NCBI GenBank assembly: GCA_025769875.1
Contig: JAGFNK010000879.1
Span: forward strand, 1 to 19,287
From: Russula earlei
Taxonomy: Eukaryota > Basidiomycota > Agaricomycetes > Russulales > Russulaceae
DNA: 19,287 nt
Direction: 5' to 3'
Part shown: piece by piece, positions 9,641 to 17,055 of the stretch
How the letters are laid out: each line of letters starts with the position of its first letter
How positions within the stretch are numbered: the stretch's first letter is position 1
Translations under genes and position numbers: made by a program
The notes under the pieces: model-generated
Seen by the model: the letters and a program-made list of their open reading frames with translations, nothing else
Told to the model about the DNA's origin: nothing
Databases searched by the model: none

Positions 9641-10869
9641 TAGGGATGTGCCCAGCCCGGCCTCAGGCCGTGAGCCGGGCCAAGCCAGGCCGAAATAGGC
9701 CGGGCCGAGCCGGGCCGAGCCGGGCCAAAGTGACGGCTTCGTGACGGCTTTGGCCCGGCCTGTGATTTGAAAAGCCAAAGCCAGGCCGTCAAGCCCCGGC
9801 TTTAATCATTTGGGTAATCATCAAACTTTAATTTATCATCTTAACACACCATTGTTCCCTGTCGTTTTTCATCGTCGTATCTGTGCTTCCCTCTCAACCT
9901 TCCTTTTTGCTTGAGGCAAGTACATGTACAATGTAAGCCTTGGTGGCCTATATGTCAATGTGCAATGCTCAGTCGCATTGGTTGCTCGTAATCCCTTTCC
10001 TCAGTCTTAGATCGCTTCGTCCCGCAGCGTACCATGTTGTACACTGGACTTCACTCATTCCACATGTATAATCCATGCTCTTACTATGCCTCATCATGCT
10101 CTCCAGAACATAACAACTCCGTAATATATTTGATATTTAAATACAAAAGTGCTATTCTAAAGTCCTCCTACTGCGAATCCGCGAGCACGAGGCAATACGG
10201 CGATGATGTCGGGGGCGAGACGCTATGGGCAGCGAGCCCTCGAATAGCGCGGCAATGACGATGGGCGAGGTGCTGTGGGCAGCGAGCCCTCGGGTAAGGC
10301 GATGGTGACGATGACGAATGCGTCATACGGGTCCGTGCGCAGACGTGTGGCGGACGCGAGGAAGATGCTTGAGGGACGGTCTTGGGAGGGCATGATGCGC
10401 AGCCGGACGGCGATGGTGTCATGCTGTAGGTCGAAGTGTGGGGAGGAGCCATGCTCCGACTTGAAGACTGAAGGGATGAAGGCGTTGAGCGGCAAGGCGA
10501 GTGACGTCGACGGCGATCGAATTGAGCCATTGTCATAGTCTGCTGACATGGAGTGGGCAACGCGGTGGGGATGACATTGAGAGTGGGAACGCGAGGAAAG
10601 GAGGGTGAGGTGAAAGGAATGATGATAGTTGGAAGGAGGGATGTGAGTGGGATGAAAGACGAAGGGAAAGTGGGGTGGTACAAGTCATGTGGCCAGCGGG
10701 CTCACATACAGAAAATCTTATGTACAAAAGCCATGGCCTAGGCCAGGCCAAGCCGGAGCCAAGCCGGGTTTGACAGCTTTGGCCCGGCCTGGGGTTTTAG
10801 AAAGCCAAAGCCGCCTTGGGCTGAGCCAAAGCCGGGGCTTTCAGGCCAAGCCGGGCCGGAAAAACCCTA
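9641..10869. mobile_element. hAT-like non-autonomous element
   Basis: It starts TAGGGATG and ends CCCTA, so the outer inverted ends are TAGGG. It is flanked by the exact 8-bp repeat TTCACAAT (9633-9640 and 10870-10877), the target duplication length of hAT elements. It interrupts the Plavaka-like pseudogene. Both ends carry GC-rich subterminal arrays of GAGCCGGGCC and GCCAAGCCGGGCC units. Each also carries a foldback of GCTTTGGC with GCCAAAGC arms (9746-9782 and 10776-10811). No hAT transposase is encoded. The inside is CpG-rich, unlike its surroundings, so it is younger than its host. Confidence 0.85.
10223..10549 (-). CDS. Possible captured host gene fragment inside the hAT-like element
   Basis: A minus-strand frame of 108 codons starts at ATG 10549, after a pyrimidine-rich stretch (minus strand of 10560-10690) that resembles a fungal promoter and leader. 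The first 90 residues look like ordinary protein, with SVFKSEHGSSPHFDLQHDTI and ASATRLRTDPYDAFVIVTIA. The rest falls in a tandem duplication of about 50 bp (10208-10305) and is probably out of context. I do not recognise a family. If real, it is an exon picked up by the element, which itself has no transposase. It could equally be a chance frame. Confidence 0.3.
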   Translation of the reverse strand: MSADYDNGSIRSPSTSLALPLNAFIPSVFKSEHGSSPHFDLQHDTIAVRLRIMPSQDRPSSIFLASATRLRTDPYDAFVIVTIALPEGSLPTAPRPSSLPRYSRARCP

Positions 10870-11178
10870 TTCACAATGATGATGAAATCACTGAAGGGCA
10901 TCATCCAAGACAGTCAGGCTGTTTGTATCATGTACATTGTGTTAAGCTATATAGCAAAACTCCAGAAAGGCATGCATTGCCTGCACCATATCATCTGGTA
11001 CATGGCCTTCAATTGCCAGTAGATAAACCTGCACACAAATTTGCCACATCAGCATAAGTAATATATGAATCAAAGCAGATACACACCTTCATCAGTGCCT
11101 TAGAGTCATCCCTGGTCCATCGCTTGAAGTTCTGGCCTTCAGGAAAGCATTGAAGCCCTGCAAAAGACAGGGCTAGTG

Positions 11179-11344
11179 TGTTACTGAGTGGTTTGGGGTC
11201 CAGAAGATGCTGGAACACCTGAACTATGGACTGCACCATTTACCTTCACATGTGTGTCAGATCTTGACCATTTATGTTTCTTGATATTGCATTTGGAATG
11301 TGTTGATCATATCTTTCTGAAAATGTACTGAAGAAGCAATGAGT
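11179..11344 (+). repeat. Old LTR fragment related to the LTR of element B
   Basis: These 166 bp align end to end with 14326-14491, the first 166 bp of LTR-B, from TGTTAC to AAGCAATGAGT, at roughly 85-88 percent identity by eye. The match stops exactly where the next LTR begins at 11345. It has no CpG, whereas LTR-B has eight in the same stretch, most of them TG or CA here. It sits next to the Plavaka intron and is equally CpG-poor. I infer an old LTR copy truncated by later insertions, whose remainder would lie beyond the right edge. Confidence 0.7.
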
Positions 11345-11781
11345 TGTTGAAGATAGACGCAGTGTGTGTGATTAGATAGCAGCAGATGATAAGATCGCAG
11401 GCAGATCTATCAGACAATAGTTCAGTTTGGTTGACACAAAACTGATATAAATAATGTACCTATCAGACAATAGCTACAATGTGTCATCAGTACTGTGATA
11501 TAGGATATCATAGTGTAAATACTCACTTCAGTTTGGTTGACACAAAACTGAAGTGATCTGTGTACTTTGTGGCGTTCTTAAGTACCTGAGACTGCCACTG
11601 GATGCAGTACAGTTAACTACCATCACGGATCACTAAGTAAGTCCGAGGATCAGTTGTAAGTAGCTACCCATCGTTCTAAATCACTCTATCAGTGTGACTA
11701 ATGCGTGCTGCAGCGTATGAGCTGAGCTGGTGATGCCTGGTCCAGGTGATCCGACACGTCAATGCATCCGAGTTGTGATCA
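11345..11781 (+). mobile_element. LTR 2 (about 437 bp), relative of solo LTRs 1 and 3
   Basis: It begins TGTTGAAGATAG. It aligns with solo LTR 1 over its whole length (shared blocks include CTTAAGTAYCTGAGA and a GACRYGTCAATGC block close to the end), and its inferred length matches LTR 1 within a base. It contains an exact 14-bp repeat CTATCAGACAATAG (11407-11420 and 11460-11473), a 7-bp-stem hairpin (11422-11445) and a 12-bp-stem hairpin (11523-11556). The 5 bp before it are TGAGT. The sequence after 11781 (TGTTG) is not an obvious duplication, so the right boundary is inferred. Confidence 0.65.
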
Positions 11782-11887
11782 TGTTGTAATCTAACCCCTT
11801 GTCAGTTTGTCCATAATCTCTTTCATTGTTGTTCTCTCTTGTCACCCCTGTTCCCTCGGTTACCATTTCATCCCTTGATGCTGATGG

Positions 11888-11941
11888 TCACTTATTGTGT
11901 TTCACCTATTGTGTTTCACCTATTATGTTTCACTTATTGTT
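11888..11941 (+). repeat. 14-bp tandem repeat, four copies
   Basis: The unit is TCACYTATTGTGTTT-like: TCACTTATTGTGTT, TCACCTATTGTGTT, TCACCTATTATGTT and a final partial TCACTTATTGTT. It lies in the U3 part of the presumed LTR of element A, about 460 bp upstream of the TATA box at 12405. Confidence 0.75.
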
Positions 11942-12213
11942 GAGTTACTTTTGCTATTGACCCATCTTTATCTATTGTTCTGCTTATGGTACTGTACAGC
12001 CTCACTACATACAGTATTTAAGCGCCTGTAGAAGCTGGGGAATGCCCCAAGCTTAGCTTTGTCCCATTTCCTGTCGCATCCCCTGCCCTGTACTCTCTCT
12101 CAATCACAACTTTGCTTGTGCTGGCCTACACTTTGCCTGACCTAATGTTAAGATTCTCTTGATTCTCTGACTGTCGTCTATTCTGCTGACTCATCTGTGA
12201 TTACTCATGTGTT

Positions 12214-12269
12214 TGCTTATTGATCTGCTTACTGATTGCTTACTGATTGCTGACTGATTGCTTACTGAT
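12214..12269 (+). repeat. 11-bp tandem repeat, five copies
   Basis: The unit is TGCTTACTGAT, at 12214-12224 (one change), 12226-12236, 12237-12247, 12248-12258 (one change) and 12259-12269. It lies in the presumed U3 of element A. Confidence 0.8.
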
Positions 12270-12279
12270 ACTAGGAAAG

Positions 12280-12301
12280 AATGACTCACGTGTGAGTCAT
12301 T
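12280..12301. promoter_or_regulatory. Near-perfect palindrome with two TGACTCA sites around CACGTG
   Basis: AATGACTCAC and GTGAGTCATT form exact inverted arms around GT. TGACTCA is the classic AP-1/Gcn4 (bZIP) site, present here in both orientations. CACGTG, an E-box, lies across the centre. It is 104-125 bp upstream of the LTR TATA box, so it could be an enhancer of element A. Binding is inferred from motif match only. Confidence 0.55.
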
Positions 12302-12404
12302 TCTAACATTCTGAATTGCGCTTTTCGTATTTGGATACTACCGGTTCTCAGCTATGTGCACCCCGAGTTTCATACGAATCGGATCAGTAGTTATCGAGAT
12401 ATCG

Positions 12405-12412
12405 TATAAATA
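12405..12412 (+). promoter_or_regulatory. TATA box of element A
   Basis: TATAAATA is followed 23 bp from its first base by a hairpin with arms AAGTTGAGC (12428-12436) and GCTCGACTT (12442-12450). The same arrangement and spacing occur in LTR-B. Confidence 0.6.
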
Positions 12413-12647
12413 GTCTGTGGTATCAAGAAGTTGAGCCTTACGCTCGACTTACACTTTTCACAAGACAACTATCTTGTCAAACGATCTAAACAAATTATAG
12501 TGCAGACTCTAACTGAAAGAGGCCCCTCTCTTTTCTACATTCAATCTTCCTGAGATAATATCAAAGGGTTCGAAGTCTAGTGCTTGAACTATATCAAGCA
12601 ACTCTTTCACCAGAAGAGTCGGTACTAAGATCTGTCAGATCTTAACA

Positions 12648-12898
12648 CCTAAGCACACCTCAAGGAACCCTAGTGTTCCTCTTCCTCCTCTGCCTCTCTC
12701 TCATCATCCTCCTCTTCTGTGAAACCAAGAGATCGACTCTGTCTGCGGACTGAGTCATTGTCTGACTCAACCTTGAGACGCTAAACCCTCGATCCGGTCT
12801 CCTTGAGCCGGCCCCCACTGAACCCTTGAACCAAGTCACAGGGACTTGGCCCCACTGAACCTTGAGCTAACGCCCCTACGGCCACGATGCCATAACAC
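12648..12898. other. Leader region of element A
   Basis: This pyrimidine-rich stretch lies between the presumed LTR end and the gag frame. It includes a partial duplication of CCCCACTGAACCYTTGA near 12806 and 12850. No tRNA-type primer site beginning TGG is seen at 12648, and no 12-nt match to the transcript start like the one in element B. Confidence 0.4.
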
Positions 12899-14325
12899 AA
12901 GCTAAGCTTCCTTTACTCCATTCTGGAGATCAACCTTGAATTACCATCAAACTGTTGGGTCTGCGTCCAACCCAGACCATCCCCAGACCTTCCTGAATAT
13001 GTTGTAGGAACTGCCACTTGGGACAGTTTTCACACCTTTCTTTGTTACATCACCATTGAAAACAACGAAGAACTACCAGTCGAATTCATCAACAATCGTT
13101 GGTTCGAACTACGACTTAGGAGAGGACAACTCTACACTCACCTAGACCTAGAACTCCTCAGAAACAGTCTTGGATTAGGTTACTGGAGGGAAAATGACCC
13201 TCTCTATGAACCACCGTCAGAATCAGAAGCCTCTTCTACAGAAGGCAACCCCCCTGAACCAGAAAATACTGTCGAAACTCAGACACCGTTTGAATCCCCT
13301 ACTTTAGAACCAGAGGACCCCCTTGGAAACCAGGAACCCATTGAAGCTCTAGAACTCGAACACAGAACCCCCCAGAACCTAATATGGCAGTCCAACCCCA
13401 AGTTGCTGTACAACCCCCCCAAGTTGCCACTCAGGCCCCTCAGATGGCCGCCCAGGTCCCCCCAGTTGTCGTTCCACCTTCCCAACCAGCTGCTCCAGCA
13501 CCACAAGGCACTAATGGGTCCCTCAGTGGCACAGAACCCACTGCCTTCACAGGGGAGAGGAACAAAACAAAAAGATTAATCATGGAATTTAACTTGTTCT
13601 GGGGCCTTAATGATGACAAAATGGTGATGATTTCCCCTTTCAAACAAACAATGCTGGCCCTGTCCTATATTCAAGGAGAAAAGGTCGAAGAATGGGTCAA
13701 TTTGCAAGCAACTACACTAAGAGATAAAGTAAACAGGACCCAAAACCCCGTTAACAGAATGGATGAAGCACTATGGAACAACTTCGTCACAAATTTCACA
13801 TTCAAATTCACCAATGCCACAGAAAAAGAAGATGCCCAAGCAGCTCTTGCCAAACACACGATGAAGGAGTCTCTAGACGATTACATCTCCACCTTCGAAC
13901 AACTCCTGAACAAAACTGGGTGGCCAGAAACGGATGTGATTGCCATTGAAAGCTTCAAAAATGGCCTAAAAATCGGACTCTACTGTGCAATTCTAAACAG
14001 AGATGTCTGGCCCACCACTCTCCAAGAATGGAAGGAGGAGGCCAGAAGACAACACTGACGTTTCATCACCATCAGGGAAAAGCTCAAAGGGAAAACCACA
14101 CACTCCCCCTCGGAACACAAACCCCATCACTCTGACCGAATGCAAGTGGACGCTGCCAAGTCCAACTTTAAGAAACTCACTGAAGAGGAAAGAAAACAAT
14201 TGGCAAAAGAAGGACGTTGCTTCTGTTGCAGGGAGAAGGGCCACCTTAGTCAGGAATGCCCTAAAAATACGGCTCCCACCACTTCTAAAGCCCGAATCAC
14301 CAAATCAACCCCAGAACCATCCAAG
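12899..14325 (+). pseudogene. Gag of Ty3-type element A, broken and truncated by element B
   Basis: The frame from 12899 to about 13370 contains ELPVEFINNRWFELRLRRGQ, which aligns with the N-terminal region of element B gag (LPCEYINDQWYF). A one-base-type shift at the C run around 13368-13373 then moves to the frame containing 13384. That frame holds the capsid-like core (TAFTGERNKTKRLIMEFN, MLALSYIQGEKVEEWV, SLDDYISTFEQLLNKTGW). A TGA at 14056-14058 follows RRQH, in a position where CGA would keep the frame. The same frame then continues through MQVDAA to a CCHC zinc knuckle, CFCCREKGHLSQEC (about 14218-14259). The sequence is cut at 14325 by the LTR of element B. It is non-functional as it stands. 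Confidence 0.85.
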
Positions 14326-14915
14326 TGTTACCGAGTGGTTTGGGGTCCGGAAGATGCCGGAACACCTGAACTATGGACTGCACGGTTTGCATTATGCATG
14401 CGTCAGATCTTGATCGTTTATGTTCCTTGATATCACATTCGGAGCGTGTTGATTGTATCTTTCAGAAGATGTACTGAAGAAGCAATGAGTAGCATTGCTT
14501 CTATCCCAGATGTTCCTGTACCGCCACGTACATCGATTCCTTGATTGGGGAAGCACTTAATGCTTCCAGCACTGAGATCGTTTACATAGAAGCAACCTCG
14601 CTTCTATGAGCCATGTTTTGCTTCTATAGCACCAACTAGTACTACAGTAGTACAAACCTTATCCCTGTAAGGCTATATAAAGCCCCCAGTCGTAACAGTT
14701 GAGCCCTAAGCTCGACTTAGTTTGCCAATCCCAAAACAGTTGACTCCTACACCGCTTTGCAGAGCCCCTCTCATCTTGTTGTCATACTCTAGAAGGATCT
14801 AACACTCCTTCCCCTCCACGAGTATTGCTTGCTTGACTCAAGCATATCTGCATTGGTAGGACACATTTATAGACGCGACCATTGATCTTATTTAAGGCAC
14901 TTTGGAGCCTTAACA
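14326..14915 (+). mobile_element. 5' LTR of Ty3-type element B (590 bp)
   Basis: It starts TGTTAC directly after element A gag and ends CTTAACA directly before the primer site. Its first 166 bp match the old fragment at 11179. It contains a TATA box at 14674 and a series of GAAGC/GCTTC palindromes in U3. The 5 bp before it are CCAAG; the matching duplication and the 3' LTR should lie beyond the right edge. Element B therefore sits inside element A. Confidence 0.88.
14674..14682 (+). promoter_or_regulatory. TATA box of element B
   Basis: TATATAAAG is followed by a hairpin with arms AGTTGAGC (14697-14704) and GCTCGACT (14710-14717), starting 23 bp from the first T. The expected transcript start, about 30 bp downstream, falls at the AAGCTCGACTTA block (14708-14719). 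Confidence 0.65.
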
Positions 14916-14927
14916 TAAGTCGAGCTT
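14916..14927 (+). promoter_or_regulatory. Primer binding site of element B, self-priming type
   Basis: TAAGTCGAGCTT directly follows the LTR and is the exact reverse complement of AAGCTCGACTTA at 14708-14719, near the predicted 5' end of the transcript. Tf1/sushi-type Ty3 elements prime reverse transcription with the first nucleotides of their own mRNA rather than a tRNA. No tRNA-like TGG site is present here. Confidence 0.65.
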
Positions 14928-14985
14928 CTATCACAGACATTGCTGTGAAAGCGAACCAGAAATAGGCAGGAAGCCTAAAGACTAG

Positions 14986-15155
14986 GATCTAGTCATCATA
15001 CGGTCAGCAACCTACGCTGAAGTAGTCAAGGGGGAGAATCTATACAGACCTCTCCATGACAAGAAGAAGGTGTACTACATGACTCTTGACGAGCAGCACG
15101 GTTGGACACACGCATACTTCTGTAAAGACCCCTACTGTCATTGGCATAGACAGTG
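14986..15155 (+). pseudogene. Possible N-terminal part of element B gag
   Basis: A frame open from 14986 encodes a coding-like stretch containing SATYAEVVKGENLYRPLHD and LDEQHGWTHAYFCKDPYCHW. It lies in the same frame as the main gag but is separated from it by two stops (TAA at 15157, TAG at 15184). The codon ATA at 14998 stands where a start would fit; the first in-frame ATG is at 15079. The main gag frame has no ATG until about residue 181, so this segment may be its original beginning. Confidence 0.4.
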
Positions 15156-15186
15156 GTAAGAGGGCAGACAAGTCCCGACTCCCTAG

Positions 15187-17055
15187 GAAAGGCAGTGGCG
15201 AGTGGACAAACTGGAAATCGAAGGAGAACATAGCATACGCGTAAAGTTCAACCAGAAATCAAAGCAAGGAACCAAATTTGGTTGGTTCAAAGCTAGAGAG
15301 AGGGACGATCTACCCTCAGGAATCAAAGGAACTGCCATCTGGTGTTGGGCAGACCAGGAAGGGCCTAACAGATACGAGGTCCGATACAAAGGAAGCTACC
15401 TTCCTTGTGAATACATCAACGATCAGTGGTACTTTGTTGATTACCACAAAGGACGTCCCTATGCAGGAGAGGACGAAGACATTGACGAATATAAGGTCCT
15501 AGGTTTAGGAACCAAAACAGATCCTTATACTACTCATTGGGAACCCAGAAGCCCAGTAGTAGACAACCCAGCTCCATTGATACAAAAGTCATCAAGTGGA
15601 GAAACAGAACAGTCGGACCCTCCGACTACAGATCAGAAAGCAGAAGCACCAGAAGTATTGGAGCTAGCTGAAAGACTAGAGCAGACAGTACATGTCTCAC
15701 CTATTGAACCAACAATTGTTGAAGAGCCAGAAGAATCAGTCGAAATGGCTACCATTGCAGCCACCCAGACAGCCACCATTGCCACCCAGACAGCAGGTGG
15801 AAGAGCAGGGCCCACCATCGTAGTAAACCCTGGAGGAGTCCCCTTCGGACCCGGAGGTCCACCAGTACCAGGAGGAGGCCCACCTGGAGGAGGCCCTCCA
15901 GCAGGGGGACCACCAGCAGCACCTCCTGTAGGACCAGGGGCGAATCTGGCACCTCAGCTGGCACCAGGCCCCCATGGGGGCAATGGATCTCTAAAAGGAG
16001 ACCCTCCTGAAGTCTTCAAAGGAGACAGGAAAAAGACGAAGTACTTTGTCCAGGATTTCAATCTATGGAATCTGCTCAACAGCGACAACCCGACCATGAC
16101 TATTCCAATGAAACGAGTAGCCCTAGCTCTCACCTACATCAAAGGAGAGAAAGTGCATGAATGGGTGGTCAATCAAACGAACCTGGTAGAAGCAAAAAGA
16201 AATGGGGACCCGCCGTCTCCCTATGCACCAGTGCAGCTAGATCCAACTGACATGCTCTTTTGGACCGAATTTGTGGATGACTTCTTCAGAGAATTCAAAG
16301 ACACCACAGAGCCTGAAGACACTTTCATGGAGCTACAACAACTGTCCATGTCTAAAGCAGCATCGCTGGATGACTATACCAGCAAGTTCCTTGTTCTGCT
16401 CAGTAAAGCAGGATGGGACCAGAATTCACCAGGAGCAGTAGAAGCCTACAAGGCTGGACTAATCACCTGGCTGGTGCGACGAATCTACAATCGACCAGTC
16501 AGAGATATACCTGCCATCAATGATCTCCGAGCATGGATCAATGCTGCCAGGGAAGAACAGGCCAGAGACCAGCTCATGAAAGCCAATATTGGATCTGGAG
16601 GTGGATCATTGACTACCAGGGAAAATCGCATGAAATCCCTACAGGTTGGGAAAAGGCGAAACCAAAGAGATCCGAATGCAATGGAAGTGGACTCAGTATC
16701 CACTGATGCAGCAAGGACCAAGCAATGTCCTCCTCTGACAGAGGAAAAGAAGAAACTGCTAGCAGAAGGGAAATGCTTCATCTGCAAGAAAGCAGGACAT
16801 ATCAGTCGGAACTGTCCAGACAAGGACAGAGTCAAGAAGAAATCAAGTTACCCAAGGGACAAAGGGAAAGCTCGAGCTCTGGAAACAGAGAAGGAGGACG
16901 ACTCAGGGGATAGTGGAAATGAAAGCACTGTCTCCGGGCGATCTACATCTCCTCCTCCTACCTATAACAAGAGCTCCTCCTCGGCGTCCATAAAGAAGAT
17001 GTCCACCAAACAAAAGGAGGACTTGTTGGAAGAACTGATGGAACACGGTTTTTAG
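15187..17055 (+). CDS. Gag of Ty3-type element B
   Basis: This structural protein would form the virus-like particle that packages the element RNA in the cytoplasm. The frame is open from 15187; counting from the GTG at 15202 it has 617 codons, ending at TAG 17053-17055. In order: a conserved N-terminal region (LPCEYINDQWYF near residue 72), a linker rich in glycine and proline (about 200-255), a capsid-like core from about 265 to 455 (PEVFKGDRKKTKYFVQDFN, ALTYIKGEKVHEWV, SLDDYTSKFLVLLSKAGW), and a CCHC zinc knuckle CFICKKAGHISRNC at 525-538. A basic and serine-rich tail follows. No frameshift or stop interrupts it. The start is unresolved because no ATG lies near its beginning. It is related to element A gag and far better preserved. 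Confidence 0.85.
   Translation, partial: ERQWRVDKLEIEGEHSIRVKFNQKSKQGTKFGWFKARERDDLPSGIKGTAIWCWADQEGPNRYEVRYKGSYLPCEYINDQWYFVDYHKGRPYAGEDEDIDEYKVLGLGTKTDPYTTHWEPRSPVVDNPAPLIQKSSSGETEQSDPPTTDQKAEAPEVLELAERLEQTVHVSPIEPTIVEEPEESVEMATIAATQTATIATQTAGGRAGPTIVVNPGGVPFGPGGPPVPGGGPPGGGPPAGGPPAAPPVGPGANLAPQLAPGPHGGNGSLKGDPPEVFKGDRKKTKYFVQDFNLWNLLNSDNPTMTIPMKRVALALTYIKGEKVHEWVVNQTNLVEAKRNGDPPSPYAPVQLDPTDMLFWTEFVDDFFREFKDTTEPEDTFMELQQLSMSKAASLDDYTSKFLVLLSKAGWDQNSPGAVEAYKAGLITWLVRRIYNRPVRDIPAINDLRAWINAAREEQARDQLMKANIGSGGGSLTTRENRMKSLQVGKRRNQRDPNAMEVDSVSTDAARTKQCPPLTEEKKKLLAEGKCFICKKAGHISRNCPDKDRVKKKSSYPRDKGKARALETEKEDDSGDSGNESTVSGRSTSPPPTYNKSSSSASIKKMSTKQKEDLLEELMEHGF
17047..17055 (+). promoter_or_regulatory. 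Candidate -1 frameshift site between gag and pol
   Basis: Gag ends GGT TTT TAG. Slipping back one base on the T run reads TTT TTA GGA, which enters the protease frame with no stop. The +1 alternative meets a TAA at once. The heptamer is not the canonical X XXY YYZ form. Confidence 0.45.

Larger units (their letters stand above)
8806..11157 (-). pseudogene. Plavaka/KDZ-type transposase, degenerate and split by a hAT-like insertion
   Basis: Read on the minus strand, conserved blocks of a common mushroom transposase family appear in order. First comes LQCFPEGQNFKRWTRDDSKA (exon 11157-11087), then after a 58-bp intron (11086-11029) a block resembling AIEGHVPDDMVQAMHAFLEF, ending in FHHH at about 10880. 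After the hAT insertion come FGAPNGLCSSITESKHIKAV and MLLTNQHLDKLAAA (9616-9290), then DSGDVDGPRVEAHVNLSK near 9150-9050, and finally GKITIYPSAVAMFHAPSNIS (9036-8806). Several stops interrupt it, including TGA where the family has arginine. CpG is almost absent: one in 8761-9640 and one in 10870-11344. The family name is from recall of similar basidiomycete proteins; Plavaka versus another KDZ branch needs a profile search. It is certainly non-functional. Confidence 0.78.
11782..12647 (+). mobile_element. Likely 5' LTR of Ty3-type element A
   Basis: The candidate runs from TGTTGTAATC to GATCTTAACA, 866 bp, just upstream of the element A leader and gag. It holds a TATA box (12405-12412) followed 23 bp later by a hairpin also present in LTR-B, two tandem repeat tracts and a strong palindrome at 12280-12301. 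The end CTTAACA matches the end of LTR-B. The left boundary is uncertain because the 3' LTR lies outside the window and cannot be compared. Confidence 0.5.

Noticed and set aside
9641..10869. GC-rich GCCGGGCC arrays as a CpG island or a minisatellite
   Set aside because: They are confined to the two ends of an element with an 8-bp target duplication, so they are subterminal repeats.
12418..12425. TGGTATCA as a tRNA primer binding site of element A
   Set aside because: It lies only 6 bp after the TATA box, so it would be upstream of the transcript start.
12555..12600. GGTTCGAA as a tRNA T-arm
   Set aside because: No acceptor, D or anticodon arm can be formed around it. The other TTCGAA occurrences were checked with the same result.
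11179..12647. Reading 11179-12647 as one 1.47-kb LTR of element A with an insertion
   Set aside because: The first 166 bp have no CpG and belong with the old layer, and the sequence after 11344 never resumes a match to LTR-B. An older fragment plus younger insertions fits better.
15156..15186. A 31-bp intron (GTAAG...CTAG) at the start of element B gag
   Set aside because: It is shorter than usual fungal introns, and removing it puts the downstream gag out of frame.
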